Assembly (NCBI GenBank): GCA_963615055.1
Contig: CAVEFO010000018.1
Span: 1 to 32,065, forward strand
DNA: 32,065 nt
Source: UBA1822 sp963615055
Lineage (GTDB): Bacteria > Bacillota > Negativicutes > Veillonellales > Dialisteraceae
Direction: 5' to 3'
Shown here: piece after piece, positions 15,981 through 22,826 of the stretch
How positions within the stretch are numbered: the stretch's first letter is position 1
How the letters are laid out: every line of letters starts with the position of its first letter
The notes under the pieces: model-generated
Databases searched by the model: none
The model's input: only the letters and a program-made list of their open reading frames with translations
What the model was told of the DNA's origin: nothing
Position numbers and translations under genes: made by a program

Positions 15981-16025
15981 AGTTAGCAGTTAGCAGTGCG
16001 CAATGAGCAGTTGCGCGACTAACTG
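15981..16025. repeat. Heptamer array, AGTTAGC class, upstream of thiD
   Basis: Five units in exact 7-base register from 15981: AGTTAGC twice, AGTGCGC, AATGAGC and AGTTGCG. An inverted CGACTAACT follows, so part of the array can fold on TGCGCAA/TTGCGCG. It touches the thiD start codon. Confidence 0.8.
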
Positions 16026-16041
16026 TTTCCCCCTTTCTTTT

Positions 16042-16407
16042 TCAATTCCTCTTCCGTTCAGAAACTTTGGATGCTTTCGTGATGGCCGTCAGCATCTTGA
16101 TGAGTTCCTTGCAATCCCCGTATATGCTTTCAAATGCCTCTTCTTCAATATATTCGCTCTCATGCAATAATTCCAGCCAATACGCCGTCTCGTTAGCCTC
16201 CTTATAAGAAGCATACATCTTCGCAAAAAAATCTTTCCGACTCTGTGCGTGAAGCGCCTCTCTGATATTAGCTCCGATACTCGTGCCGCTTGCCAAAATC
16301 TGCTTGGCCATCACGTATTCTCGCTTTTCCGCTTCAAGATATTGATACAACTTGATAATCCGTAATGAAAAAGCCTTACTTTTATCCGCGACAACACTTT
16401 CTTTCAC
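16042..16407 (-). CDS. Four-helix bundle protein (23S rRNA intervening-sequence/S23 type)
   Basis: The 121-residue all-helical protein has the family core MAKQILASGTSIGANIREA, AQSRKDFFAKMYASYKEANETAYWLELL and ELIKMLTAITKAS. This family was first noted in intervening sequences of 23S rRNA genes and also includes the Avd-like accessory proteins; the molecular role of free-standing copies is unknown. The start is a GTG at 16405-16407 after a TGAGG. The gene lies between two AGTTAGC-class heptamer arrays in opposite orientation and is not close to an rRNA gene or a reverse transcriptase. This looks like an inserted cassette between thiD and the DUF2157 pair. Confidence 0.85.
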   Translation of the reverse strand: MKESVVADKSKAFSLRIIKLYQYLEAEKREYVMAKQILASGTSIGANIREALHAQSRKDFFAKMYASYKEANETAYWLELLHESEYIEEEAFESIYGDCKELIKMLTAITKASKVSERKRN

Positions 16408-16453
16408 GATTTAGCCTCACATCACCGCATACGACAACAAATCTTCGCACGAC

Positions 16454-16495
16454 AACTGCTAACTACTCACTACTCACTGCTAACTGCTAACTCTC
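16454..16495. repeat. Heptamer array, AGTTAGC class inverted, supplying a stop codon
   Basis: Five perfect (A/C)ACT(G/A)CT units in 7-base register at 16454-16488, then AACTCTC. On the minus strand the TAG of the GDYXXLXY gene lies inside the first unit. TAG or TGA occurs in all three minus-strand frames within about 25 bases. Confidence 0.8.
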
Positions 16496-17059
16496 CACAT
16501 CCCGTCCGTTCATTTTGATATCCTCATAGACCGTCTTCCCGTCCTTGATCCGAATCGTCGCCATGAGTTCGTTTTCCAGATGAGACACGACTTTATCGGT
16601 GATGTAGTCGCGAATCGGGACGCGGCGGGTGAGTTCTTCGACTATTTGTTTCTTTTTCTCGACACCAGCAATATAGATTCGATCGGCCGGCCACACGAAA
16701 TGAATGGTATCCTCATCCGCCTCCGTCACGCGCACGGTGATGTAGTCTCCCCGCGGAATATCGCGCTGCGCGTGGAGGACATTGAGCGTCCCTTTCTCTT
16801 TATCTTTCGCGATAATGAGCCGGACCGCTTCTCCCACTTCCGCGATGCTGTCGCCCGCCCATGCCGCTTCGTCAATGGGATTATCCAGAAAAATACAGCC
16901 GCTTTCCAAATCATTCTTCGCTACATCGATTTGAACGGGCGTTTCATAGACGACCCCTTCGGCCAGCGTCGTCTTATACGCGCCGCGCATCCAGACAAGG
17001 CCCGTGATTTCCGCGACGCCCACGGCCAAAAGGACGAGGTACTTTGCTATCTTATTCAT
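16487..17059 (-). CDS. GDYXXLXY-domain membrane-anchored protein
   Basis: From the ATG at 17057-17059 (after GGAGGAAGATC) the product is 190 residues. It has one N-terminal membrane segment (KYLVLLAVGVAEITGLVWM) and an extracytoplasmic part containing DIPRGDYITVRV and later WPADRIYIAGVEKKKQ. RGDY plus the following hydrophobic strand fits the GDYXXLXY family, which is regularly found next to DUF2157 membrane proteins; the function is unknown. It overlaps the DUF2157 stop by eight bases. The last codons and the TAG stop are formed by a heptamer array, so the C-terminus may have been changed by repeat insertion. Confidence 0.75.
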   Translation of the reverse strand: MNKIAKYLVLLAVGVAEITGLVWMRGAYKTTLAEGVVYETPVQIDVAKNDLESGCIFLDNPIDEAAWAGDSIAEVGEAVRLIIAKDKEKGTLNVLHAQRDIPRGDYITVRVTEADEDTIHFVWPADRIYIAGVEKKKQIVEELTRRVPIRDYITDKVVSHLENELMATIRIKDGKTVYEDIKMNGRDVES

Positions 17060-18464
17060 GATCTTCCTCCTCCGTTTCCACCGTTTCCTCCGTCGGATCT
17101 CCATGCCGAGACAAAGCGCGCCGCGCCGCCGCCTCAATCGCAAACAAAATGAAAATCGCAATCGCTCCGAGCGCCAGGAAATATAAACCCCTTTGCGTGA
17201 GCGTGAGCGTCGAATCCAGCATCCGGACGAGACCCGTCGATGCCAAAATCACAAGCCCGACGATGAGACGCCGTTTCTTCCCGACTTGAATCCCGGATAG
17301 AATCGTCATCGACGCCAGCCAAAGTGCGTAGAGTGAGACGATGATGCCGGAGGAAACGCCGGACGCGTCCCAGAAAACCGCAATCAGCGCCGAAACGGCA
17401 GCAACGAAAGGTGAAATCCCTGCCAGTGACGCCGTCCACTCTTTTTTCGCCAGCGTTTTTCGAATCAGCAGGGCGTCCGCCGCCAGAAACGCCGCCAAGA
17501 GCGCCCACAGGAGAATATTTCCCGAAGGCGCCCGCCACGTAAATGACACCGAATCGACAAACAGCGCCAAAATTGTGAAGACAGCACCCAAAAAGCAAAG
17601 TGCCTCCCCAATCCAGCTCTCGCGTTTTTGCCCCGCGCCGACGAGCCAAGTGAGCGAAGCCGCCACCGTCAAAAAAATCGCCTGCCACATTATTTCCATG
17701 CCCGTCGCGTGCGTCAAAAGGAGCGCGACCGCCGTCCATCCCCATGCGTAAAGAATCGACGTCGTCTCTCGATTCTGCGCGATTAAGAAAAAGAGCTGCG
17801 GAAGCGACAGCGCCAAAATTCCCCACGCCACAGCCCCCGGCCAAGATTCCGCCGCGCCGTTCCAAGCCGCGTACACCGAAAGCAATACCGCGACAAGCGA
17901 CAAGGCCGCCGACCGCGTGACATACGACAAAACGAGGAGCGCCGCCGCAAAGACGCTCGCCCAAAGATACAAATCCACGTCCAGCCGATACGTGTCGTGA
18001 ATGAGCCACAGCGCGACGCACGCGATTCCTCCGTGCAAAGCGCCAATCGTCTCGCGAATATCATCGGGCAGCCGCCACGGCGAAATGTCCGCAGGCTCCA
18101 CCGTACTCGCCGCACCGTCTTCCGCCGAAGAAACGGCATTTCCTTTCACCGTTTTTTTCTTTTTCGGCCCGCGATCATGGTCCGCCGCTATCAAGCCCGC
18201 AATCGCCAGCCACGAAAACACGAGCGGTACCAGCGCCAAGAAGAAACGGCGATCCTGCGAAATCTCATTCCAAAACGAAGCGCACAAAAAGAAAATGCCG
18301 GCCAAAATCCCGACCGCCGCCACAAAAAAAAGCGGCTTTTTGACGGAAAACCGTATGGGCGCCGTGCGATACCGAAGGCGAAGCGTGCGCGCGACACTCT
18401 CATCGATGAGCCCTTCACGCTCCCACGCCTTTGCCTCCTCCTGCAGCCATTTCCGATGCTCCAT
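17052..18464 (-). CDS. DUF2157 multi-pass membrane protein
   Basis: The 470-residue protein begins with a soluble helical stretch (MEHRKWLQEEAKAWEREGLI) typical of DUF2157. About ten to twelve hydrophobic segments follow, then a very acidic C-terminus (TEETVETEEEDHE). Between the second and third segments is a charged cytoplasmic loop with KKKKTVKGN. DUF2157 proteins are paired with GDYXXLXY proteins in many bacteria and are of unknown function. The ATG follows TAAGGAGGCCGAT. I see no clear promoter in the short gap upstream; the usp terminator at 18543-18570 separates it from the previous gene. Confidence 0.82.
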   Translation of the reverse strand: MEHRKWLQEEAKAWEREGLIDESVARTLRLRYRTAPIRFSVKKPLFFVAAVGILAGIFFLCASFWNEISQDRRFFLALVPLVFSWLAIAGLIAADHDRGPKKKKTVKGNAVSSAEDGAASTVEPADISPWRLPDDIRETIGALHGGIACVALWLIHDTYRLDVDLYLWASVFAAALLVLSYVTRSAALSLVAVLLSVYAAWNGAAESWPGAVAWGILALSLPQLFFLIAQNRETTSILYAWGWTAVALLLTHATGMEIMWQAIFLTVAASLTWLVGAGQKRESWIGEALCFLGAVFTILALFVDSVSFTWRAPSGNILLWALLAAFLAADALLIRKTLAKKEWTASLAGISPFVAAVSALIAVFWDASGVSSGIIVSLYALWLASMTILSGIQVGKKRRLIVGLVILASTGLVRMLDSTLTLTQRGLYFLALGAIAIFILFAIEAAARRALSRHGDPTEETVETEEEDHE

Positions 18465-18542
18465 ATCGGCCTCCTTACCAAAAAACCGTTTCTGGCAAAC
18501 AATCGGCGGACAAAATGTTCATCCCATCCGCATTTCTGCTAT

Positions 18543-18570
18543 AAAAAAGGAGCCGCCCGAAAGCGACCCC
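18543..18570 (-). terminator. Terminator of the universal stress protein gene
   Basis: On the minus strand GGGGTCGCT pairs fully (with G-U pairs) with GGCGGCTCC, followed by six T. Confidence 0.8.
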
Positions 18571-18633
18571 TATTTCCGAATCCATTTCAAACCGAAAACG
18601 CACAAGGCGAAAATCGGGCGCCGTCCGCGTTTC

Positions 18634-19080
18634 TTATTTCACGATCAAAACCGGGCAATTCGAGCGACTGACGATATAGCTCGATACCGATCCCATGAAA
18701 ATCCCCTTGAGCGGTCCCAGCCCCCGGCTGCCCATGACAATGAGATCGCTTCCGATATCCTCGGCAATCTGCAGCAGCACCGGTCCCGGAGACCCGACTT
18801 CGTAACGCAATTCCTTCTCGACACCCTCCGGAATCATGGCTTCCGCATCCGCCAAATCCTGACGGCACTGCGCTTCCAAATCCTCCGAAAGCTCCGCATT
18901 GAGATACCCCTCCGCAATGGAGACCTGATCGAAATTGCTCATCACGGCCACGATATTGCAGACGCTGGCCACATGGAGCTTCGCCCCGGCCGCCGTCGCC
19001 AAATCAATCGCCTGCGAAAGTGCTTTCTTCGCGTGAGCCGACCCATCGTACGGGACGAGAATATTTTTGTAACTAATCAT
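18634..19080 (-). CDS. Universal stress protein (UspA family, ATP-binding type)
   Basis: The 148-residue protein starts MISYKNILVPYDGSAHAKKA and ends with GSDLIVMGSRGLGPLKGIFM and GSVSSYIVSRSNCPVLIVK. The G-2X-G-9X-G(S) nucleotide-binding pattern is intact (G117, G120, G130-S131), so this is an ATP-binding Usp like MJ0577 rather than the E. coli UspA type. Usp proteins are soluble homodimers linked to stress survival; the partner is unknown. The gene has its own extended -10 promoter and terminator. Confidence 0.94.
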   Translation of the reverse strand: MISYKNILVPYDGSAHAKKALSQAIDLATAAGAKLHVASVCNIVAVMSNFDQVSIAEGYLNAELSEDLEAQCRQDLADAEAMIPEGVEKELRYEVGSPGPVLLQIAEDIGSDLIVMGSRGLGPLKGIFMGSVSSYIVSRSNCPVLIVK

Positions 19081-19130
19081 TTCCGCACCATCCTTCCAAA
19101 CCGGAGAGAAATCTCCCCTATGTTTTTCTC

Positions 19131-19139
19131 ATTATATCA
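19131..19139 (-). promoter_or_regulatory. Extended -10 promoter of the universal stress protein gene
   Basis: TGATATAAT on the minus strand (TATAAT at 19131-19136), 50 bases before the start codon; the -35 box is poor. Confidence 0.5.
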
Positions 19140-19193
19140 TAGAGCGCGAAATTTGGGCATAGTTTTTGCGAATGGAAACGAAATCGCCGCCAT

Positions 19194-19242
19194 CCGTTTT
19201 CCGTTCGCCGTTTACCGTTTACCGTTTACCGTTTACCGTTTC
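19194..19242. repeat. Heptamer array, CCGTNNN class, between usp and the DUF6020-like gene
   Basis: Seven units in exact register: CCGTTTT, CCGTTCG, four CCGTTTA and CCGTTTC. Here the right arm seen at other loci is missing; the CAAGCCCTT array takes its place. Confidence 0.9.
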
Positions 19243-19312
19243 TCACATCGCATGAAAAGCCAAAGCGCTCACACAAGGTCAAGCCCTTCACAGCCGGCAC
19301 CGCTATGTACAC

Positions 19313-19357
19313 CAAGCCCTTCAAGCCCTTCAAGCCCTTCAAGCCCTTCAAGCCCTT
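19313..19357. repeat. Five perfect tandem 9-mers CAAGCCCTT
   Basis: Five identical 9-base units, followed by a partial one. Single related units (TCAAGCCCTT, GTCAAGCCCTTCA) lie at 19278-19290. The array overlaps the last codons of the neighbouring gene. Related 10-base units flank recQ. Units are directly adjacent without spacers, so this is not a CRISPR array. Confidence 0.9.
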
Positions 19358-21171
19358 TCAATCTTCGTGCCAAGATCCTCCTTTCCCGCTCCCGCATTCT
19401 CTTGCCTATCTTCTTTCGGATTTTTAGTAAATGCTACCGCCAACAGAAACGGGAATCCGCAAAAGAGGGCATACGCATATCGAAATTCCGCAAATACAGG
19501 CGTCGCAATGAGTAGTGTCGCAATAACAGCCAAAAATGGAATCATCACGAACAATATTCTTTTATTTCTCCGCATCCATGCACGATAGGAAAGAATCAAA
19601 ATTCCCCAGACATAAACACCGATACTTAAGAAAAGTTGCAAGAAAGGAGAGCTCTGCCAAATTGTCAAATATTTTTTCAGCGCTTTATCCAAAAAACGAC
19701 TTTTCACCGTCCGCTTGATTCCCAAATTATTCTTCTCCACTTCGGTCGTCCAGCGCCAATAGGAATATCCGCCGTTCCAATACCCTCGCGTCTGATCGAT
19801 CCAAGCCTTGATATATTTATGCGGATATCGCAATCCCAACTGCCCATACAACTTCAAAAATTCTATCGGATGTCGCCGCAAATATTCCTGATTGCCCTTT
19901 TGTCTGACCAGATGTTTAACCGGGTCAGAAATAAAATCTTTGTATTCCTTCGGAATCTGCTCTATGTCAATGATTTTATTTATAATTTCCTTCTGGCCTT
20001 CCGTCAGCTTCTTTCCGTCTGCCACCACACGAGCTATTTGCTGCGCCGGAATCGACAGTGACTCAATCGTATCCGGCTGCGTGACTTGCAAATAGCTTAA
20101 AACCGGATGCTTTAAGATAAACGTCGACAGCAAAACTGCAACGAATAAAAAAATCATTTTCTTATATGTTTTCCGAAACAGCGCGATGAATGCAATCGTG
20201 CTGATGAAAAAAACAATCCAGCCGTTGCTTCTCAAAAGCCCCATTCCCAAAGACGACAACAGCAAGATTATCCAATTCTGTTTTCCGTTTCCGACAGATT
20301 GTAAACACCGATAACACGACATCACAAAACAAGTCACCGCCGCTCCGAAAAATACATCTTTCCACATCGTCATGCTATATATCAAATGAAACGGCATCAC
20401 GAGATAAAAAAGGAAAACCGCAAATGCTATTTTAAAATTTTGCGTGCAAGTATACACCGTCTCAACGACATATAAAAAAAAGAAAGACATAACAAAAATC
20501 GAAAAAGCACTATACAAGGCCACCGCTTGATTAATTTCCCCGAAAATTTTCAATCCGACGGCAATAATGGCGTGAATGATTTGCGTGTGATAATACGGAT
20601 GATGATTGGAATAAGAATGTGTCAATAACTGTGTCATCTGCGAAATGGAATCCGGATTCAGTTCTCCCGGATACTGAGAGCCGAATAAAACCAATGCGTA
20701 CACCGCCACCAACACGCCCCAACAAATCCAAAACATCCTCTTCGGATGCTTCAAGCCCTCTTCTTTTGATTTGATTCCGTCCAGCCGTGCCACGCCAATC
20801 AGAATTTCTTTAAACAGCCAAAATCCGATACCCCAGAGTAAGAGCGCTTCTGCGATTCCTTGATATGCCGCAAAACGACCGACTGCCAAAGCCGCCAAAA
20901 ATCCGCCGTCATCCGCTCCCACAAATATTCTATAATTCGCCGACACCACCATACTCGCCAGCAAAAACGCATATCCATCCGTCACGCGCGTTTCTGATTT
21001 CCCCATCATTTCCTCATCCCCGAAACGTGAGCGCACGACAGCAAAATATAAAGCCAACAAGCCCACCAAAAGATACGGTGCGGTGTAGGCGTCCGATTTC
21101 GACAAATACGCGCACCAATACAAGATGAGAACCAATTCTGCCCAAATATGATTCTTAACCCAATTCATCAT
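19348..21171 (-). CDS. DUF6020-like multi-pass membrane protein, probable envelope glycan enzyme
   Basis: The 607-residue protein has about twelve membrane segments. A first large loop carries GSQYPGELNPDSISQMTQLL, followed by HPYYHTQIIHAIIAVG. This PG...PDS..Q pattern is found in DUF6020 and related GT-C-like membrane proteins that act on lipid-linked sugars; activity is inferred only. A hydrophilic loop lies at about 380-490. It overlaps the preceding GT2 gene by one base (TAATG) with GGAGAGAGG in front, so the two form an operon. Base composition is more AT-rich than its neighbours, as is usual for surface-glycan genes. The last codons and TGA come from the CAAGCCCTT array. Confidence 0.72.
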   Translation of the reverse strand: MMNWVKNHIWAELVLILYWCAYLSKSDAYTAPYLLVGLLALYFAVVRSRFGDEEMMGKSETRVTDGYAFLLASMVVSANYRIFVGADDGGFLAALAVGRFAAYQGIAEALLLWGIGFWLFKEILIGVARLDGIKSKEEGLKHPKRMFWICWGVLVAVYALVLFGSQYPGELNPDSISQMTQLLTHSYSNHHPYYHTQIIHAIIAVGLKIFGEINQAVALYSAFSIFVMSFFFLYVVETVYTCTQNFKIAFAVFLFYLVMPFHLIYSMTMWKDVFFGAAVTCFVMSCYRCLQSVGNGKQNWIILLLSSLGMGLLRSNGWIVFFISTIAFIALFRKTYKKMIFLFVAVLLSTFILKHPVLSYLQVTQPDTIESLSIPAQQIARVVADGKKLTEGQKEIINKIIDIEQIPKEYKDFISDPVKHLVRQKGNQEYLRRHPIEFLKLYGQLGLRYPHKYIKAWIDQTRGYWNGGYSYWRWTTEVEKNNLGIKRTVKSRFLDKALKKYLTIWQSSPFLQLFLSIGVYVWGILILSYRAWMRRNKRILFVMIPFLAVIATLLIATPVFAEFRYAYALFCGFPFLLAVAFTKNPKEDRQENAGAGKEDLGTKIERA

Positions 21172-22118
21172 TACCTCTCTCCTTTCAGCAGCATTTTCTT
21201 TTCTGCCTCAATCGCCAAGAGGCGCATCTCAAAATCCTGCCTATTTTTCAAAACGGAATTTTGCAATTGCAACCCCGCAAAAAGAGATGAAATAGCTGCC
21301 AGCATCGTGAAGCCGCAGACAATGAGCGTCGGGAAATTCGGAACCAGACCCGTCTCCCAATACGTCCAAAAGACTGGCACGGCAAAGGCGACGGCCAGAA
21401 ACGCCAAGACGGCCGCCGCGCTTCCGAAAAACGCCAGCGGTTTGTAATTTCGATACAGCCGAAAAATAGTCCGCAAAACTTTGGCACCATCCACATACGT
21501 ATTCAATTTTGACTCGCTTCCCGCCGGCCGATCCCGGTAGCCGATCACCACGTTTTCTACCTGCATATTTTTATCGACGGCATGGATGCTCATCTCTGTC
21601 TCAATTTCAAATCCCCTCGACAGCACCGGAAACGATTTCACGAATTGGAAACTAAACGCACGAAAGCCCGTCATGATATCGCGGATGTCCGTCCGGAATA
21701 AAAAATTGATGGACGCACGCACCAGCGAATTTCCGAAATTGTGAAACGGTCGTTTGTTTTCTTCAAAATATGTCGACGACAATCGATCCCCGATGACCAT
21801 GTCCGCCTGTTTCAAAATCACAAGATCCACCATCTCGCGCCCGTATTCCGCCGGATACGTATCATCGCCGTCGACCAAAAGATACGCGTTAGCATCAATT
21901 TCGCGAAACATACGACGAATGACATTTCCCTTCCCTTGCTTGTATTCATACCGCACGATGGCACCTGCCGCTTCGGCAATCTCCGCCGTGCCGTCCGTGG
22001 AATTGTTGTCATACACATACACCACCGCTTCCGGCAAAGCCTGTCTCCAATCCGTCACGACTTTTGCAATCGTCTGCGCTTCGTTGTAACAAGGAATCAA
22101 AACCGCAATCTCATCCAT
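21171..22118 (-). CDS. Family 2 glycosyltransferase, polyprenyl-phosphate sugar transferase type
   Basis: From the ATG at 22116-22118 the product is 315 residues: MDEIAVLIPCYNEAQTIAKV, DNNSTDGTAEIAEAAGA, the metal-binding DGDDTYP at 83-89, and DIMTGFRAFSFQFVKSFP. The C-terminus has two membrane helices (about 230-260 and 268-295). This is the layout of DPM1/GtrB-type enzymes that put sugars on polyprenyl phosphate. A GTG 21 bases upstream opens the same frame but coincides with the predicted transcription start, and the ATG has GGGAG at the right distance. With the membrane protein downstream it probably makes and transfers a lipid-linked sugar. Confidence 0.88.
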   Translation of the reverse strand: MDEIAVLIPCYNEAQTIAKVVTDWRQALPEAVVYVYDNNSTDGTAEIAEAAGAIVRYEYKQGKGNVIRRMFREIDANAYLLVDGDDTYPAEYGREMVDLVILKQADMVIGDRLSSTYFEENKRPFHNFGNSLVRASINFLFRTDIRDIMTGFRAFSFQFVKSFPVLSRGFEIETEMSIHAVDKNMQVENVVIGYRDRPAGSESKLNTYVDGAKVLRTIFRLYRNYKPLAFFGSAAAVLAFLAVAFAVPVFWTYWETGLVPNFPTLIVCGFTMLAAISSLFAGLQLQNSVLKNRQDFEMRLLAIEAEKKMLLKGER

Positions 22119-22143
22119 TCGCTTTCTCCCATCCCGCACATCT

Positions 22144-22172
22144 TTTATAAAACAAACCCGAATTTATGTCAT
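22144..22172 (-). promoter_or_regulatory. Promoter of the glycosyltransferase operon
   Basis: ATGACA (22167-22172) and TATAAA (22144-22149) on the minus strand with a 17-base spacer, each five of six to consensus. Between 22173 and 22427 I see no gene; a CGACGAAA/TTTCGTCG hairpin lies near 22343-22373. Confidence 0.65.
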
Positions 22173-22427
22173 CCGTAATAATTCTACCACTCCCCCCCCT
22201 ATCAGTTGTCAAGAGAAATTTAACGAGGAAACACCGATAAAGCCTTTAGATCTTCGACAGAAATAAAAAATACTACCGAAAAAGGAAAACAGAATTAGAA
22301 AATAGAATGGTGATCGATAATATTTTCCCAAAAATTTCTCGCCGACGAAATTGTTTTTTGTCATTTTCGTCGCATCGGCTCATTTCAAAATGATTTCAAA
22401 AAATCTAGTTTCCTAAAAAAATCCCTC

Positions 22428-22455
22428 TTGCATTTTGAAAAAATGTTTGTATAAT
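22428..22455 (+). promoter_or_regulatory. Promoter of groES-groEL
   Basis: TTGCAT at 22428-22433, 16 bases, then a perfect TATAAT at 22450-22455, directly upstream of the CIRCE operator. Confidence 0.8.
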
Positions 22456-22466
22456 GGAAACATGAA

Positions 22467-22493
22467 TTAGCACTCGCAGAGAGTGAGTGCTAA
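22467..22493 (+). promoter_or_regulatory. CIRCE operator (HrcA-binding)
   Basis: A perfect CIRCE: TTAGCACTC, nine bases, GAGTGCTAA. It overlaps the expected transcription start of groES. HrcA represses through this inverted repeat and releases it on heat shock. Confidence 0.97.
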
Positions 22494-22519
22494 TAATTTT
22501 TCAAAGGAGGATTGCAACT

Positions 22520-22807
22520 ATGTTAAAACCATTGGCAGATCGGGTATTGATCGAAGTCAAAGAAGAAGAAACGAAGACAAAGGGCGGCATTCTGCTGCCG
22601 GATACAGCACAGAAAAAATCGCAGAAGGGCGTCGTGATTGCTGTCGGCACAGGGAAACTCACCGATGACGGAAAGCGCCTTCCGCTCGAAGTGGCTGTCG
22701 GCGATGAAGTGCTCTTCGCCAAATATTCGGGCACGGATATCGAGGAGGACGGCAAAAATTTCCTTCTCATTTCGGAGCGAGACATCCTCGCCGTTTTCGG
22801 TAAATAA
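22520..22807 (+). CDS. groES: Co-chaperonin GroES
   Basis: The product is 95 residues starting MLKPLADRVLIEVKEEETKT. The mobile loop reads KGGILLPDTAQKKSQKG and the C-terminus LISERDILAVFGK. GroES is the heptameric lid of the GroEL chamber. The ATG follows AAAGGAGG by nine bases; eleven in-frame codons upstream lie before that site and within the operator region. It is under CIRCE control and 19 bases ahead of groEL. Confidence 0.98.
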   Translation: MLKPLADRVLIEVKEEETKTKGGILLPDTAQKKSQKGVVIAVGTGKLTDDGKRLPLEVAVGDEVLFAKYSGTDIEEDGKNFLLISERDILAVFGK

Positions 22808-22826
22808 TCTAAAGGAGTGATATACC

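Noticed and set aside
15981..16041. TPP riboswitch upstream of thiD
   Set aside because: No CUGAGA-type core or long structured leader; the space is filled by heptamer repeats.
19313..19357. CRISPR-like array
   Set aside because: The 9-base units are directly adjacent with no spacers, and no cas gene is present.
18001..19515. A 504-codon plus-strand frame crossing DUF2157, usp and a repeat array
   Set aside because: Low-complexity, basic translation running through two real minus-strand genes, terminators and repeats.
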